DNA of 64,000 nucleotides from Woodsholea maritima DSM 17123 (lineage in GTDB: Bacteria; Pseudomonadota; Alphaproteobacteria; Caulobacterales; Maricaulaceae), in the NCBI RefSeq assembly GCF_000382325.1, contig NZ_KB908058.1:310001-374000 (forward strand). Reading direction: 5' to 3'. The notes under the pieces were generated by a model. It worked only from the letters and a program-made list of their open reading frames with translations. It did no database searches and had not been told where the DNA came from. Positions 1-7,946 of this stretch are shown here, in pieces (the stretch's first letter is position 1; every line of letters starts with the position of its first letter). The position numbers were made by a program, and so were the translations under genes.

Positions 1-2
1 CT

Positions 3-548
3 GATGTGTCTTTGCAGGCCAGTGCCTCTGAGCGGCGCGAATCAGATTTTTCAGGGCGCGGTGTGGGGTCTACTTCGATCCAAGCGCGCGTTTCCATCCC
101 GCTCTTTACTGGCGGTGCGAACGAATCACGTATTCGCCAAGCGATTGCCGGTGTGGATGAAGCCCGTCTTCTGCTTGCCAGCGCGCGCCGTCAGGTGATT
201 GAGGGCATTACCAATGCCTGGAACCAATATCTGACCGCGCAGGCGGTAATCGAATCAAGTCGTGAAGCGGTTCGGGCCAACGAAATTGCCTTCGAAGGCG
301 TTGAGCAAGAGGCCTTCGTGGGCTTACGCACAACTTTGGACGTTTTAAACGCTGAGCAGGAATTGTTAAATTCACGCCTGGATTACGTCTCTGCAGAACG
401 TGACATGCAGGTGGCCAGCTATGCGCTTTTAGTCGCGATGGGCGCATTAGATTTTAACACTTTAGGCCTAGATGTCGAAACCATTGATGTGCAAAGTCGC
501 ATCGACAATGCACAGCACAATTCTTTGGATTTAACACCGTGGAATTAA
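3..548 (+). CDS. tolC: TolC-family outer membrane efflux protein, 3' part
   Basis: This is the C-terminal 181 residues of a TolC-like outer membrane channel for type I secretion or drug efflux; the start lies outside the window. The visible part has the typical end of the second structural repeat: a short strand read as ARVSIPLFTGG, then a long alpha-helical stretch (RIRQAIAGVDEA to YLTAQAVIESSREAV). After it comes the hallmark segment GVEQEAFVGLRTTLDVLNAEQELLNSR, split here between helices, and the VASYALLVAMGAL helix. The last 30 residues form a short polar tail. A popZ gene follows after about 100 bases, an order I associate with Caulobacter relatives. The family call is firm; which substrate it exports cannot be read from this fragment. 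Confidence 0.88.
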   Translation, partial: DVSLQASASERRESDFSGRGVGSTSIQARVSIPLFTGGANESRIRQAIAGVDEARLLLASARRQVIEGITNAWNQYLTAQAVIESSREAVRANEIAFEGVEQEAFVGLRTTLDVLNAEQELLNSRLDYVSAERDMQVASYALLVAMGALDFNTLGLDVETIDVQSRIDNAQHNSLDLTPWN

Positions 549-646
549 CCGCTAAACGCGGATGACCGCTGGACAAGTCGCTTGGACAACGGTTTATTGG
601 GGGGGGACGCACTCCCCCACCTACCGCGGACATAAGGACACGTTCG

Positions 647-1270
647 ATGGCCGAGCAAACTGCCGATCAAGAACCCACAATGGAAGAGATCCTCGCCTCC
701 ATTCGTCGCATTATTAATGAAGACGATGAAGGGGAGCAGGCTGAAGAGGCACCCGAGGCGGTCGCCGAGCCAGACCCCGAACCCGAAATTGAGCCAGAAC
801 CCGAGCCCGAGCCCGAACCAGAGTTCGACGCTGAGCCTGAGTTTGAGGCTGAAGATGAGGATGATGTCCTCGACCTCACTGATCGTGTGGAAGAGGATGA
901 TGAGGCAGATGCAGGGCCGATGTCGGTCAGCGATGATCTGATGATCCTCGACCGCGAGGAAGAGATCGAGCCTGAGCCTGAGTTTGAAGCCGAGCCAGAA
1001 TTTGAGCCTGAGCCAGAGCCTGCGCCTGTGGCCGCGGCGAAGGACGATGATGGGCTTCTGGGTGCTGAAGCCGCCGGTGCGACCAGCGCTGCATTTGCGG
1101 CGTTGAGTGCCAATCTCTTGGTGGCAAGCCAAAATGGCTTGACCTTGGAAGGCATTGTTCGCGAATTGCTGCGTCCGATGCTGAAGCAATGGCTGGATGA
1201 AAATCTGCCTGGCATCGTGGAAGAAAAAGTCAAAGAAGAAATCGAACGCGTTGCGCGGCGCACTCGATAG
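647..1270 (+). CDS. popZ: PopZ-like polar organising protein (DUF2497)
   Basis: PopZ proteins self-assemble at the cell pole and, in Caulobacter, tether the ParB/origin complex and recruit cell-cycle regulators. The 207-residue product has the family's three parts. Residues about 11-28 carry the conserved N-terminal helix (EEILASIRRIINED). A long Pro/Glu/Asp-rich linker follows (about residues 29-130), containing two acidic tracts that both include EFEAEPEFE. The conserved oligomerisation region is at about residues 160-207 (LVRELLRPMLKQWLDENLP-like, ending EEIERVARR). The start has an AAGGA SD about 9 bases upstream. A G-rich/C-rich hairpin-like stretch near 598-619 lies in the leader. A strong terminator follows. 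The neighbour valS expected downstream in relatives is absent. Confidence 0.9.
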   Translation: MAEQTADQEPTMEEILASIRRIINEDDEGEQAEEAPEAVAEPDPEPEIEPEPEPEPEPEFDAEPEFEAEDEDDVLDLTDRVEEDDEADAGPMSVSDDLMILDREEEIEPEPEFEAEPEFEPEPEPAPVAAAKDDDGLLGAEAAGATSAAFAALSANLLVASQNGLTLEGIVRELLRPMLKQWLDENLPGIVEEKVKEEIERVARRTR

Positions 1271-1294
1271 GCTGTCTTTGAAGAATTATGAAAA

Positions 1295-1321
1295 GGGCGT
1301 TGCATGGGCAGCGCCCTTTTT
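1295..1321 (+). terminator. Rho-independent terminator of popZ
   Basis: A nine-pair stem, GGGCGTTGC with GCAGCGCCC (one G-T pair), closes a four-base ATGG loop and is followed by five T. It sits 25 bases past the popZ stop and separates popZ from the next transcription unit. Confidence 0.85.
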
Positions 1322-1410
1322 CTATGTGCAATTGCGAAGAAACTTTGCTTGCACGCTTTGAATGAGGCGTTAAAAATCCTGAGAGTTAAAACGAAACTCA
1401 GGTTGGGCCC

Positions 1411-2385
1411 TTGTCAAAACCTTCTCCTTTTACGGACTTCCTCGCGCTCAAAGAGCGTTATTACCATATAAGCCTGCTGCGTGTGGGTGTGCTGGGGTTG
1501 GGGCTCGCCGCCATGGCACTGGGGCTATGGTCATTAGGGCGTGTCATTACGCAAAATAACGCTAATTATGTCCCTTTAATTGTTGTCGGATGTGGCGTGG
1601 GGCTGGTGTTATGGCTGGGTGTGGCGGCCCATCTTCGTGCGCGTACGGATAAGCTATGGACTAAAGGCCAGGCTGTCATTTTCAAACATATTGCGCGTGA
1701 AAACAATTGGGCTTTTCGTCCGGCTGAGCCCTTCTATAGCTGGTGTGATGAGGATGACCCTTTCAGTTTCGCTGTTCCCAAAACTGAATTCATGGCGGAA
1801 GGGGCCAAGATTAAAGGCCAGATCAAGGGGCGCAGCTTTGAATTTGGTGATTTGGTTTTTGCTGATTTTTCGGGTCGATCCGACCCGGATACCCCTCACC
1901 AACGCGTGCATTACAAAGTGCGCCAACGCCTTTGTGTTTTACGTATCCCGTTAAGCCGAGATTTTGGTGTTCGTGTCTGCCATAGCGCGCAGAGCGATAT
2001 TCTGCAACGCTTTGACGAAAGCCGCGTGCGCGGTGGATATGCGCCCAATGCTGGGGATGGCGACCCGGTGACGGCGCTTGGGATATTGCGCATTCAAGGC
2101 CAAGCGCCTGGCGTTTCCAAGCATTTACAAAGCCCGCGCACGCAAGAGGTCTTGGCCGCTTTGATTAGCGGTCTCAAGGGGCGTGAGTTTCGCCTTGTCG
2201 TGTGCCCTGAGGTCGACGCGGGGGAGGGTGATCAACGCGCCTGCGTCCTCACCGTGCTTATCCGGAGTGATCAAGCTTTAGGTGCGGATCTTAAATCAGC
2301 GCCGTCGGGTCTTGACGCGCTTGAGGCCGATCTCACGCGTCATGTCAAAACCCTTAAAGCATGCGTACATGCCTTGGCGATATAG
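1411..2385 (+). CDS. Membrane protein of unknown function, DUF3137-like
   Basis: The product is 324 residues. Two hydrophobic segments at about residues 24-45 and 52-72 predict two membrane helices near the N terminus, leaving a soluble domain of about 250 residues. The soluble part alternates charged and aromatic segments (GRSFEFGDLVFADF, LCVLRIPLSRDFGV, LAALISGLKGREFRLVV), an arrangement that reminds me of DUF3137 proteins; this family assignment is inference. The frame closes at a stop at 1387, and the first available start is TTG at 1411, so a TTG start is probable; the first ATG would remove a membrane helix. The next gene is a diverged paralogue 7 bases downstream, so the two probably form one operon. 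Confidence 0.72.
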   Translation: MSKPSPFTDFLALKERYYHISLLRVGVLGLGLAAMALGLWSLGRVITQNNANYVPLIVVGCGVGLVLWLGVAAHLRARTDKLWTKGQAVIFKHIARENNWAFRPAEPFYSWCDEDDPFSFAVPKTEFMAEGAKIKGQIKGRSFEFGDLVFADFSGRSDPDTPHQRVHYKVRQRLCVLRIPLSRDFGVRVCHSAQSDILQRFDESRVRGGYAPNAGDGDPVTALGILRIQGQAPGVSKHLQSPRTQEVLAALISGLKGREFRLVVCPEVDAGEGDQRACVLTVLIRSDQALGADLKSAPSGLDALEADLTRHVKTLKACVHALAI

Positions 2386-2392
2386 GTGTTTT

Positions 2393-3409
2393 ATGAAGTA
2401 TAAGAAAAAGCAAAGTCGCCATGAATATTCATTGGCACGACATTTGAAGATGATTATTTTTCATTGCGCCAATTTTGTTGTTATCCCTTTAACTGTGTTA
2501 TCTGGGTTTTCAATTGCATTGTCATCAAAATTTTCGGGCTGGCTCGCGCTATCCTTTCCTCTAGCGCATGTTGTCATTGCTTTTATAATTTTACCGCTTG
2601 TGATTTTTAAAGGCAATGACATTTATATAATGCGCGCTTTATTTGTTAACCGCATCGTTAACCAACTTTGCACGCGTCTAAACTTGCAATATGTTAAACC
2701 GCAATCTGCGTTTTGGCGTGATAAAACTGGACTGCTTTATGCGCTGACCCTGCATTCGCATTATGCCTCGACGTTAAGCGGGGTCCAGCGGCGGGTGAAG
2801 CATGCCAGTTATCGTCTTTATGAGACCCGCTATGAGCGTCACTTCGGAACGTCCAAATCGATGCGCAAGGTGAAGTATTATTATCGTCCAGCGGCGCGTG
2901 ATTTCTGCCTCTCGATCTTTCTTGATCATCAAATCGCGCCGTGTGATTTTTTGCTGAATACCCGCAAGAAAGAAGCCAAGGCCTTTCAAAACTGGTTGGA
3001 TGAAAACCATCCTGAAACGCGCGAAGACACGTTCGAAGGTCGACGTGAGGGTTTTCTGTTGCACGGGGCCGGTCCGGGGCTTGATCAGGTGGATGCCATG
3101 CTGAGCCCTGAATTTTTTAAAGCGTTCAAAGCTTTGCAAAAGCATCTTATGGGGCGTGAACCACGCATTATTGTGCGTCGGCGCACCGATCGGGGCCGTC
3201 CGGCACAATCCATTTTAATTTTGATCCGCTCGCACAGAGCTTTGGGGGCCCCTCATATCTGTTCGATCAAATCAGAAGAGGCCGCCTTAAAAGACGCACA
3301 AGTTCAAATTGAGCTGGTAGAGACTTTGGTCGCGGTTTTGCGCGGTGACGTGAAGGCGCGCGCCGTACACGCGTCCAAGCCATCCTACACGCCTCAAATT
3401 CGCGCCTAA
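2393..3409 (+). CDS. Membrane protein of unknown function, paralogue of the preceding gene
   Basis: A longer frame is open from 2282, but ATG 2393 lies just after the stop of the preceding gene and gives a 338-residue protein with a basic N terminus and two membrane helices at about residues 20-45 and 50-75, matching the layout of its neighbour. The C-terminal third aligns with the neighbour: LSPEFFKAFKALQKHLMGRE against LQSPRTQEVLAALISGLKGRE, then ILILIRSHRALGA against VLTVLIRSDQALGA. The first 350 bases are clearly more AT-rich than the surroundings. Function is unknown. The pair looks like an old tandem duplication. Confidence 0.72.
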   Translation: MKYKKKQSRHEYSLARHLKMIIFHCANFVVIPLTVLSGFSIALSSKFSGWLALSFPLAHVVIAFIILPLVIFKGNDIYIMRALFVNRIVNQLCTRLNLQYVKPQSAFWRDKTGLLYALTLHSHYASTLSGVQRRVKHASYRLYETRYERHFGTSKSMRKVKYYYRPAARDFCLSIFLDHQIAPCDFLLNTRKKEAKAFQNWLDENHPETREDTFEGRREGFLLHGAGPGLDQVDAMLSPEFFKAFKALQKHLMGREPRIIVRRRTDRGRPAQSILILIRSHRALGAPHICSIKSEEAALKDAQVQIELVETLVAVLRGDVKARAVHASKPSYTPQIRA

Positions 3410-3464
3410 ACGCAGGCGAGGGGAAAAGATTGGGGCATTGGGGACTGGCCAGTCGTGCGTCTTA

Positions 3465-3542
3465 TTAGATGGGGTAAGCCATAACAATCAGGAGAACCCC
3501 ACCTAAAAATAAAGCGGGCAATGTCAGTTTTAAAGCTCGCAT
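3465..3542 (-). CDS. Probable 25-residue single-span membrane peptide
   Basis: On the minus strand, ATG at 3542 is preceded by a perfect AGGAGG (3552-3547) with a four-base spacer, and runs 25 codons to TAA. The peptide starts MRALKLTLPALFLGG and continues with VLLIVMAYPI: a two-charge basic N terminus followed by one hydrophobic helix, then a stop right after the helix. A consensus SD next to a frame that encodes exactly one membrane segment is unlikely to be chance. It lies between the convergent ends of the preceding plus-strand gene and the exodeoxyribonuclease gene and would be transcribed alone. It could be a regulatory or toxic small membrane peptide; nothing more can be said from sequence. 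Confidence 0.5.
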   Translation of the reverse strand: MRALKLTLPALFLGGVLLIVMAYPI

Positions 3543-3612
3543 GGGACCTCCTTTCAGACTTCAAGAATAGCTGAAAAGGGGCGCGAACGGTGTGACGCTT
3601 TATATCTAAGGT

Positions 3613-4401
3613 TTACAGATCGAAAACGCCAACAATCGGCACGTGATCACTGGCTTTGTCCTTGGCGCGGGTGTCTTTGGCGATTGTAACCTCCTCAAGC
3701 GCATCAATCGCCTTGGGGCTACACATCAGATGGTCGATGCGGATGCCGTGATTTTTGGGCCAGGCTCCGGCCTGATAATCCCAGAAGGTATATTGGTGCG
3801 CACGCCCATCGCGCTCATCAAAGGCGCTGCGATAGCCTTGCCAGAGGAGGGCATAATAGCGCTCACGCGAGGCGGGCAGGGTCAGGGCATCGCCGTCCCA
3901 TTTAGCAGGATCATGCACGTCATCATCGGTGGGGATTAGATTGTAATCACCGGCCAGAATGACGGCTTCTTCAAAGCTGAGAAGATTTTGCGCATGGGCG
4001 TTGAGCCGATCCCACCAGGCAAGCTTATACTCATATTTCGGACCTGGCGCGGGGTTGCCATTGGGCAGATAAATGGAGGCAATGCGTACCGGACCGCTGT
4101 CGGCACTGATCACCGCCTCGATATAGCGCGCTTGTCCATCCTCTTCGTCGCCAGGAAGGGCGCGATGGGCGATCTCTTCGATCGGGCGTTTAGACAGGAT
4201 CGCTACGCCATTATAGCTTTTCTGGCCGACGGTCTCGACATTATAGCCCAGATCTTCGATCTCCAGACGCGGGAAGTTCTCGTCGATGCATTTAATCTCT
4301 TGAAGGCAAACCACATCGGGAGATTCTTCGCGCAGCCATTCGCAGACGTTAAGAAGACGCGCTTTGATGGAGTTCACATTCCAGGATACGACCGACAGCA
4401 T
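3613..4401 (-). CDS. xth: Exodeoxyribonuclease III
   Basis: This is the Mg-dependent AP endonuclease and 3'-exonuclease of base excision repair, in the EEP superfamily. The 262-residue length is typical. Landmarks: SWNVNSIKARL at the N terminus (catalytic Asn), CLQEIK with the metal-binding Glu at about residue 35, YNGVAILSK, the GDYN motif near residue 150, and the terminal SDHVPI with the catalytic Asp-His pair. The gene ends 70 bases from the small membrane peptide on the same strand, and its promoter region faces the repeat array. No unusual residues were seen. Confidence 0.93.
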   Translation of the reverse strand: MLSVVSWNVNSIKARLLNVCEWLREESPDVVCLQEIKCIDENFPRLEIEDLGYNVETVGQKSYNGVAILSKRPIEEIAHRALPGDEEDGQARYIEAVISADSGPVRIASIYLPNGNPAPGPKYEYKLAWWDRLNAHAQNLLSFEEAVILAGDYNLIPTDDDVHDPAKWDGDALTLPASRERYYALLWQGYRSAFDERDGRAHQYTFWDYQAGAWPKNHGIRIDHLMCSPKAIDALEEVTIAKDTRAKDKASDHVPIVGVFDL

Positions 4402-4501
4402 GGCTTGCCTCTTTCATCATCATTTTGAGGGGCAAGATGGTCCTATTTGCAGATCAGGGGAAGGGGCGCGGGGCAGCGTTCGGGCTCATGAGAGAACACT
4501 C

Positions 4502-4888
4502 TGTCATCCCCGACTTGATCTGGCATCCATGCCGTGAGCTTGACGATTATTCTGATTGATCAGAACCTGGCTCACCCCGTCCGGCATGGACCCCAAATCA
4601 AGTTTGGGGTGACGCTTTCTTAGGCAAATCCTCGCTTCGCTGCGGGCGGCCTTTGGCCTTGCGGGCTGTCGCCCGACTTTTTTTAGGCAAATCCTCGCTT
4701 CGCTGCGGGCTGTCGCGCGATATGTCCTCACCTGCAAAGCGGGGGAGGTGGCCTGAAAGGCCGGAGGGGGCGTTTTCCTCTTAGCTTTTCGATAAATACT
4801 GTCATCCCCGACTTGATCGGGGATCTATGTGCTTTGCTGGCACCCTCAACAGATCCCGGATCTCATTTTCATTCGTCCGGGATGACAG
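4502..4888. repeat. Composite intergenic repeat, copy A
   Basis: Four modules in order: (1) GTCATCCCCGACTTGATCTG to GGGGTGACGC, a pair of imperfect inverted arms around a spacer; (2) CAAATCCTCGCTTCGCTGCG, present twice here; (3) a C-rich/G-rich palindromic unit around CTGCAAAGCGGGGGAGG and GGCCTGAAAGGCC; (4) a second imperfect palindrome that opens GTCATCCCCGACTTGATCGG and closes CCGGGATGACAG. Copy B follows 10 bases later, and a rearranged copy lies between scpB and tatA. The modules have no coding appearance, and small frames inside them are artefacts. They look like non-autonomous REP- or MITE-type elements. Confidence 0.88.
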
Positions 4889-4898
4889 TTTACGCTTT

Positions 4899-5238
4899 GT
4901 CATGCCAGACTTGATCTGGCATCCATGCCGTGAGCTTGACGATTATTCTGATTGATCAGAACCTGGCTCACCCCGTCCGGCATGGACCCCAAATCAAGTT
5001 TGGGGTGACGCTTTCTTAGGCATATCCTCGCTTCGCTGCGGGCGGCCTTTGGCCTTGCGGGCTGTCGCGCGATATGTCCTCCCCTGCAAAGCGGGGGAGG
5101 TGGCCTGAAAGGCCGGAGGGGGCGTTTTCCCTTAGCTTTTCGATAATTACTGTCATCCCCGACTTGATCGGGGATCCATGTGCTTTGCTGGCACCCTCAA
5201 CAGATCCCGGATCTCATGATCATTCGTCCGCGATGACA
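4899..5238. repeat. Composite intergenic repeat, copy B
   Basis: This is a near-identical tandem copy of the unit starting at 4502, with the same module order, differing by a shorter module 2 and scattered substitutions (for example GGGATCCATG against GGGATCTATG). Together the two copies fill almost the whole 868-base gap between the exodeoxyribonuclease gene and erpA. No other feature was found in that gap apart from the likely promoter of the exodeoxyribonuclease gene at its left end. Confidence 0.88.
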
Positions 5239-5269
5239 ACAGGGTTATGAACTCAGGTGCTAAAAGGGA

Positions 5270-5611
5270 TCAGATCGCAAAGCTCGTCCCGCACCCACAG
5301 GCGGCTGTGGCGTTGGGATTGTGGATCTTAAACGCGGCCCCGATCAGCTCATCGACATAATCAATCTCAGAATCTTTCAAAAAGTCGATGGACATGGGGT
5401 CGATCAACACGGTTGCGCCATCGCGCTCCAACTTCAGATCGTCTGCTTGGGCGTCCTGTTCCAGATCGAACTTATAGGAAAAGCCAGAACACCCGCCCCC
5501 GATGACCGAGACCCGCAGATAGTGTGCGCCTTCCGCCTCCATAATCACTTTGATCTGACGCGCGGCAGAGGCTGATAGGCGGATATTGGCGGTGTTCAAA
5601 ACCTCGGACAT
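5270..5611 (-). CDS. erpA: Iron-sulfur cluster insertion protein ErpA (HesB/IscA family)
   Basis: A-type Fe-S carriers accept clusters from the IscU or SufU scaffold and hand them to apoproteins. The 113-residue length fits. The three invariant cysteines are present: Cys41 in GGGCSGFSY and Cys105/Cys107 in CGCGTSF. IDFLKDSEIDYVDEL is also a family landmark. Alphaproteobacteria carry ErpA and other A-type carriers, so the exact subtype (ErpA, IscA or SufA) is less certain than the family. It is divergent from dgt with about 120 bases between them. That adjacency is one I recall from Caulobacter-type genomes. Confidence 0.9.
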   Translation of the reverse strand: MSEVLNTANIRLSASAARQIKVIMEAEGAHYLRVSVIGGGCSGFSYKFDLEQDAQADDLKLERDGATVLIDPMSIDFLKDSEIDYVDELIGAAFKIHNPNATAACGCGTSFAI

Positions 5612-5735
5612 GATCTGGGTCTAACTCCAATGATTTGCATTCTTAGCAACACACGATAAGACACACCATATAAGGGCCCTTGGCGCGTTATGCCAGCGCG
5701 TAAGCCTTTTTGTGAGCCGTGAGGGAGGTCCAGCC

Positions 5736-6911
5736 ATGTATACGCCGCACGCACCCTATGCCTGTGATCCGAACACCAGCCGGGGCCGCCATCACCCCCA
5801 AACCGAGAGCGCCATGCGCAGCCCCTTTCAAAGGGATCGCGACCGGATCATCCATTCCAGCGCCTTTCGCCGGTTGAAAGAAAAGACCCAGGTTTTTGTG
5901 GCCCATGAGGGCGATGATTATCGTACCCGCCTGACTCATTCGTTGGAGGTGGCGCAGATTGCCCGCACCTTGGCGCGTGCTTTGAATGTGGATGAGGATC
6001 TGGCTGAGGCGACCTCGTTGGCCCATGATCTGGGCCATCCCCCCTTTGGGCATTCAGGTGAAGATGCACTGGCCGAGATGATGAAGGGCTATGGCGGTTT
6101 TGATCATAATGCCCAGACTTTGCGCGTGATCACCAAGCTGGAAAACCGCTATCCCGAGTATGAAGGGCTGAACCTGACCTGGGAAACCGTTGAAGGCGTG
6201 GTCAAGCATAACGGCCCCTTGATGAAGAAGGGCGATGATCCGGCAAATCTGCCTTGGGGCTTTACCGCCTATGAGGGCTGGGAAGATCTGGAATTATGGA
6301 GTCATTCCTCGGTTGAGGCGCAAATCGCCGCGCTCAGCGATGATATTGCCTATAATAATCATGACATTGACGATGGCCTGAATTCAGGTCTGCTGAGCAT
6401 TGAGCAATTGATGGATGTGCCCTTGGTGGGCGAAGTGTTTCATCGCTGCCGCTTGCGTCACCGCGATATTCCGCGTCAAATCCTGATCTATGAAGCAGTA
6501 CGCGATATGATCGGCCTGATGGTCGGCGATGTGTTGGAAGAAAGCCGTCGGCGGCTAAGCGAATCGGGCGTCAAAAGCGCCGAAGACGTGCGCATGCTGG
6601 GCTATCCGGTGGTGGCGTTCTCCGATGATATGACGATGAGCCTCTCGGAGTTACGCCGCTTTCTTTATGCCAATATGTATTTGCAGTACAAAGTCAAGCG
6701 CATGAAAGAAAAGGGTAAGATGATCGTGCGCGAGATTTTCGCCCGTTTTGTCGAAGATCCAGGCTTGTTGCCCACGCGCTTCCAGGCGGGAACTGATGGC
6801 CCCGGCGGGCAGAAAACGGCGCGCGTGGTGTGTGATTATATCGCGGGTATGACCGATCGGTTGGCGCTGGAAGAGCATAGAAAGCTGTTTCATGTGGAAG
6901 GATGGTCATAA
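5736..6911 (+). CDS. dgt: Deoxyguanosinetriphosphate triphosphohydrolase-like protein
   Basis: HD-domain dNTPases hydrolyse dGTP (or other dNTPs) to the deoxynucleoside and tripolyphosphate. ATG 5736 is chosen over GTG 5712 because a GGGAGG SD sits 8-12 bases before it and it starts the conserved PYA-type N terminus; the product has 391 residues. Metal-binding landmarks: RLTHSLEV (about residue 66), HDLGHPPFGHSGE (about residue 97) and the downstream DDIAYNNHDIDDG. This is the shorter class of Dgt-like proteins found in alphaproteobacteria. In relatives argS often follows directly; here the SPOR gene follows instead. Confidence 0.92.
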   Translation: MYTPHAPYACDPNTSRGRHHPQTESAMRSPFQRDRDRIIHSSAFRRLKEKTQVFVAHEGDDYRTRLTHSLEVAQIARTLARALNVDEDLAEATSLAHDLGHPPFGHSGEDALAEMMKGYGGFDHNAQTLRVITKLENRYPEYEGLNLTWETVEGVVKHNGPLMKKGDDPANLPWGFTAYEGWEDLELWSHSSVEAQIAALSDDIAYNNHDIDDGLNSGLLSIEQLMDVPLVGEVFHRCRLRHRDIPRQILIYEAVRDMIGLMVGDVLEESRRRLSESGVKSAEDVRMLGYPVVAFSDDMTMSLSELRRFLYANMYLQYKVKRMKEKGKMIVREIFARFVEDPGLLPTRFQAGTDGPGGQKTARVVCDYIAGMTDRLALEEHRKLFHVEGWS

Positions 6912-7022
6912 ATCCGGTACGGGGGCTCGCGAATCACGGGCGAGCAGAGTACATATAAGACTTGGTTAATGCTGCGGACGTGGCATCCTTAATCCATTGG
7001 CGCCAGCGGTGAAGTGAAAAGC

Positions 7023-7946
7023 ATGTCTGAGGAAGAGCCTAAATTGGGGGCCTATGCCCCCCCGGCCGAGGAATATGAAACCTTTGATGCGCGGGTGGAA
7101 GAGCGTGACCGCCCCGGTCCGTTATTGCTCTTCGCCAGCTTGGCCTTTGTCGTCTTGATGGTCGCCGTGGTTTATAGCGCCTATAAACAAGGCGTGCGCG
7201 AGGGGGGGCGCAATGCCGCGCCGCGCATCACCGCCGATGCAGAACCCTATCGCGAGCTGCCTGCCGATCCGGGCGGATATGAAACGCCGGGCCAGGATAT
7301 TGAGGCCTATGAGCGCCGTCAGGGCAATGGCGGCAATTCCATCGAAAGCATTGACACCGCCAGCGTGCGTCCCGGCCCGGAAGAGCCCGTCGATACGCGC
7401 CCGTCTTTGCAAGTGGAAACCACCAGCGCCGATCAAATGGGCGCAGATGAAGCGCAGACCTCGCCTGCGCCTCAGCCCCAAGAGACGACCCGTCAGCCTG
7501 AGCCGCAACCTGTTGTGCGCCAGCCCGAACCTCAACCCACGCCAACGCCCGCTTCTCAGCCGAGCGCGCGCGAAAGCTTGCCTCAGCCCCAAGCCCCGGC
7601 CCGTACTGTACCCCAGCCCCAGCCGCGCCAAGAAACACCCCGCGAAACGCCGCCTGCAAGTGCGACGCCAGCGGCCAGCACCCCGGCCAATACGAATGGC
7701 GATTATGTCGTCCAGATCGGGGCCTTCCGTTCGACCGAAGAAGCCGATCAGGCGTGGGCGCGCTTTACTAGCCGCCATGCCAGCCTGGCGCGCGGTCATG
7801 GGCGCGATGTGATCCGTGTCGATCTGGGTGATCGCGGGATTTATCACCGCCTGCGTATCGCGGGTTTTGAGACCCGTGATGAGGCCAGCACCTATTGTAC
7901 CGCCCTTAAAGGGGAGGGCCAGGATTGTCTGGTCGCGCGCCGATGA
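7023..7946 (+). CDS. SPOR-domain cell-wall-binding membrane protein
   Basis: A 307-residue single-pass protein: acidic cytoplasmic N terminus, one membrane helix at about residues 36-58 (LLLFASLAFVVLMVAVVY), and a long Pro/Gln/Glu-rich periplasmic linker. A C-terminal SPOR domain follows from about residue 228 (YVVQIGAFRSTEEADQAW to TYCTALKGEGQDC). SPOR domains bind denuded septal peptidoglycan, so a role in division is likely. GTG 7014 in the same frame is an alternative start; ATG 7023 is preferred. The stop overlaps the nagZ start (ATGA), indicating translational coupling. The two Cys of the SPOR domain (in TYC and QDC) may form a disulfide. Confidence 0.85.
   Translation: MSEEEPKLGAYAPPAEEYETFDARVEERDRPGPLLLFASLAFVVLMVAVVYSAYKQGVREGGRNAAPRITADAEPYRELPADPGGYETPGQDIEAYERRQGNGGNSIESIDTASVRPGPEEPVDTRPSLQVETTSADQMGADEAQTSPAPQPQETTRQPEPQPVVRQPEPQPTPTPASQPSARESLPQPQAPARTVPQPQPRQETPRETPPASATPAASTPANTNGDYVVQIGAFRSTEEADQAWARFTSRHASLARGHGRDVIRVDLGDRGIYHRLRIAGFETRDEASTYCTALKGEGQDCLVARR

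Noticed and set aside
667-1305. A 212-codon minus-strand frame opposite popZ, rich in Ser and Gly
   Set aside because: It is the antisense shadow of the acidic GAG/CCC-rich popZ linker, with a low-complexity product.
2640-2665. GTTAACC direct repeats resembling a CtrA box (TTAA-N7-TTAA)
   Set aside because: The spacing is 8 rather than 7, and the site lies inside a coding sequence.
4504-4737. A 77-codon minus-strand frame in the repeat copy A
   Set aside because: It lies wholly inside repeat modules, its peptide is repeated within itself (SEARICL), and it is not kept in copy B.
7122-7847. Long minus-strand frame opposite the SPOR gene
   Set aside because: Antisense shadow of the Pro/Gln-rich linker. 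The plus-strand protein has a clear membrane helix and SPOR domain.
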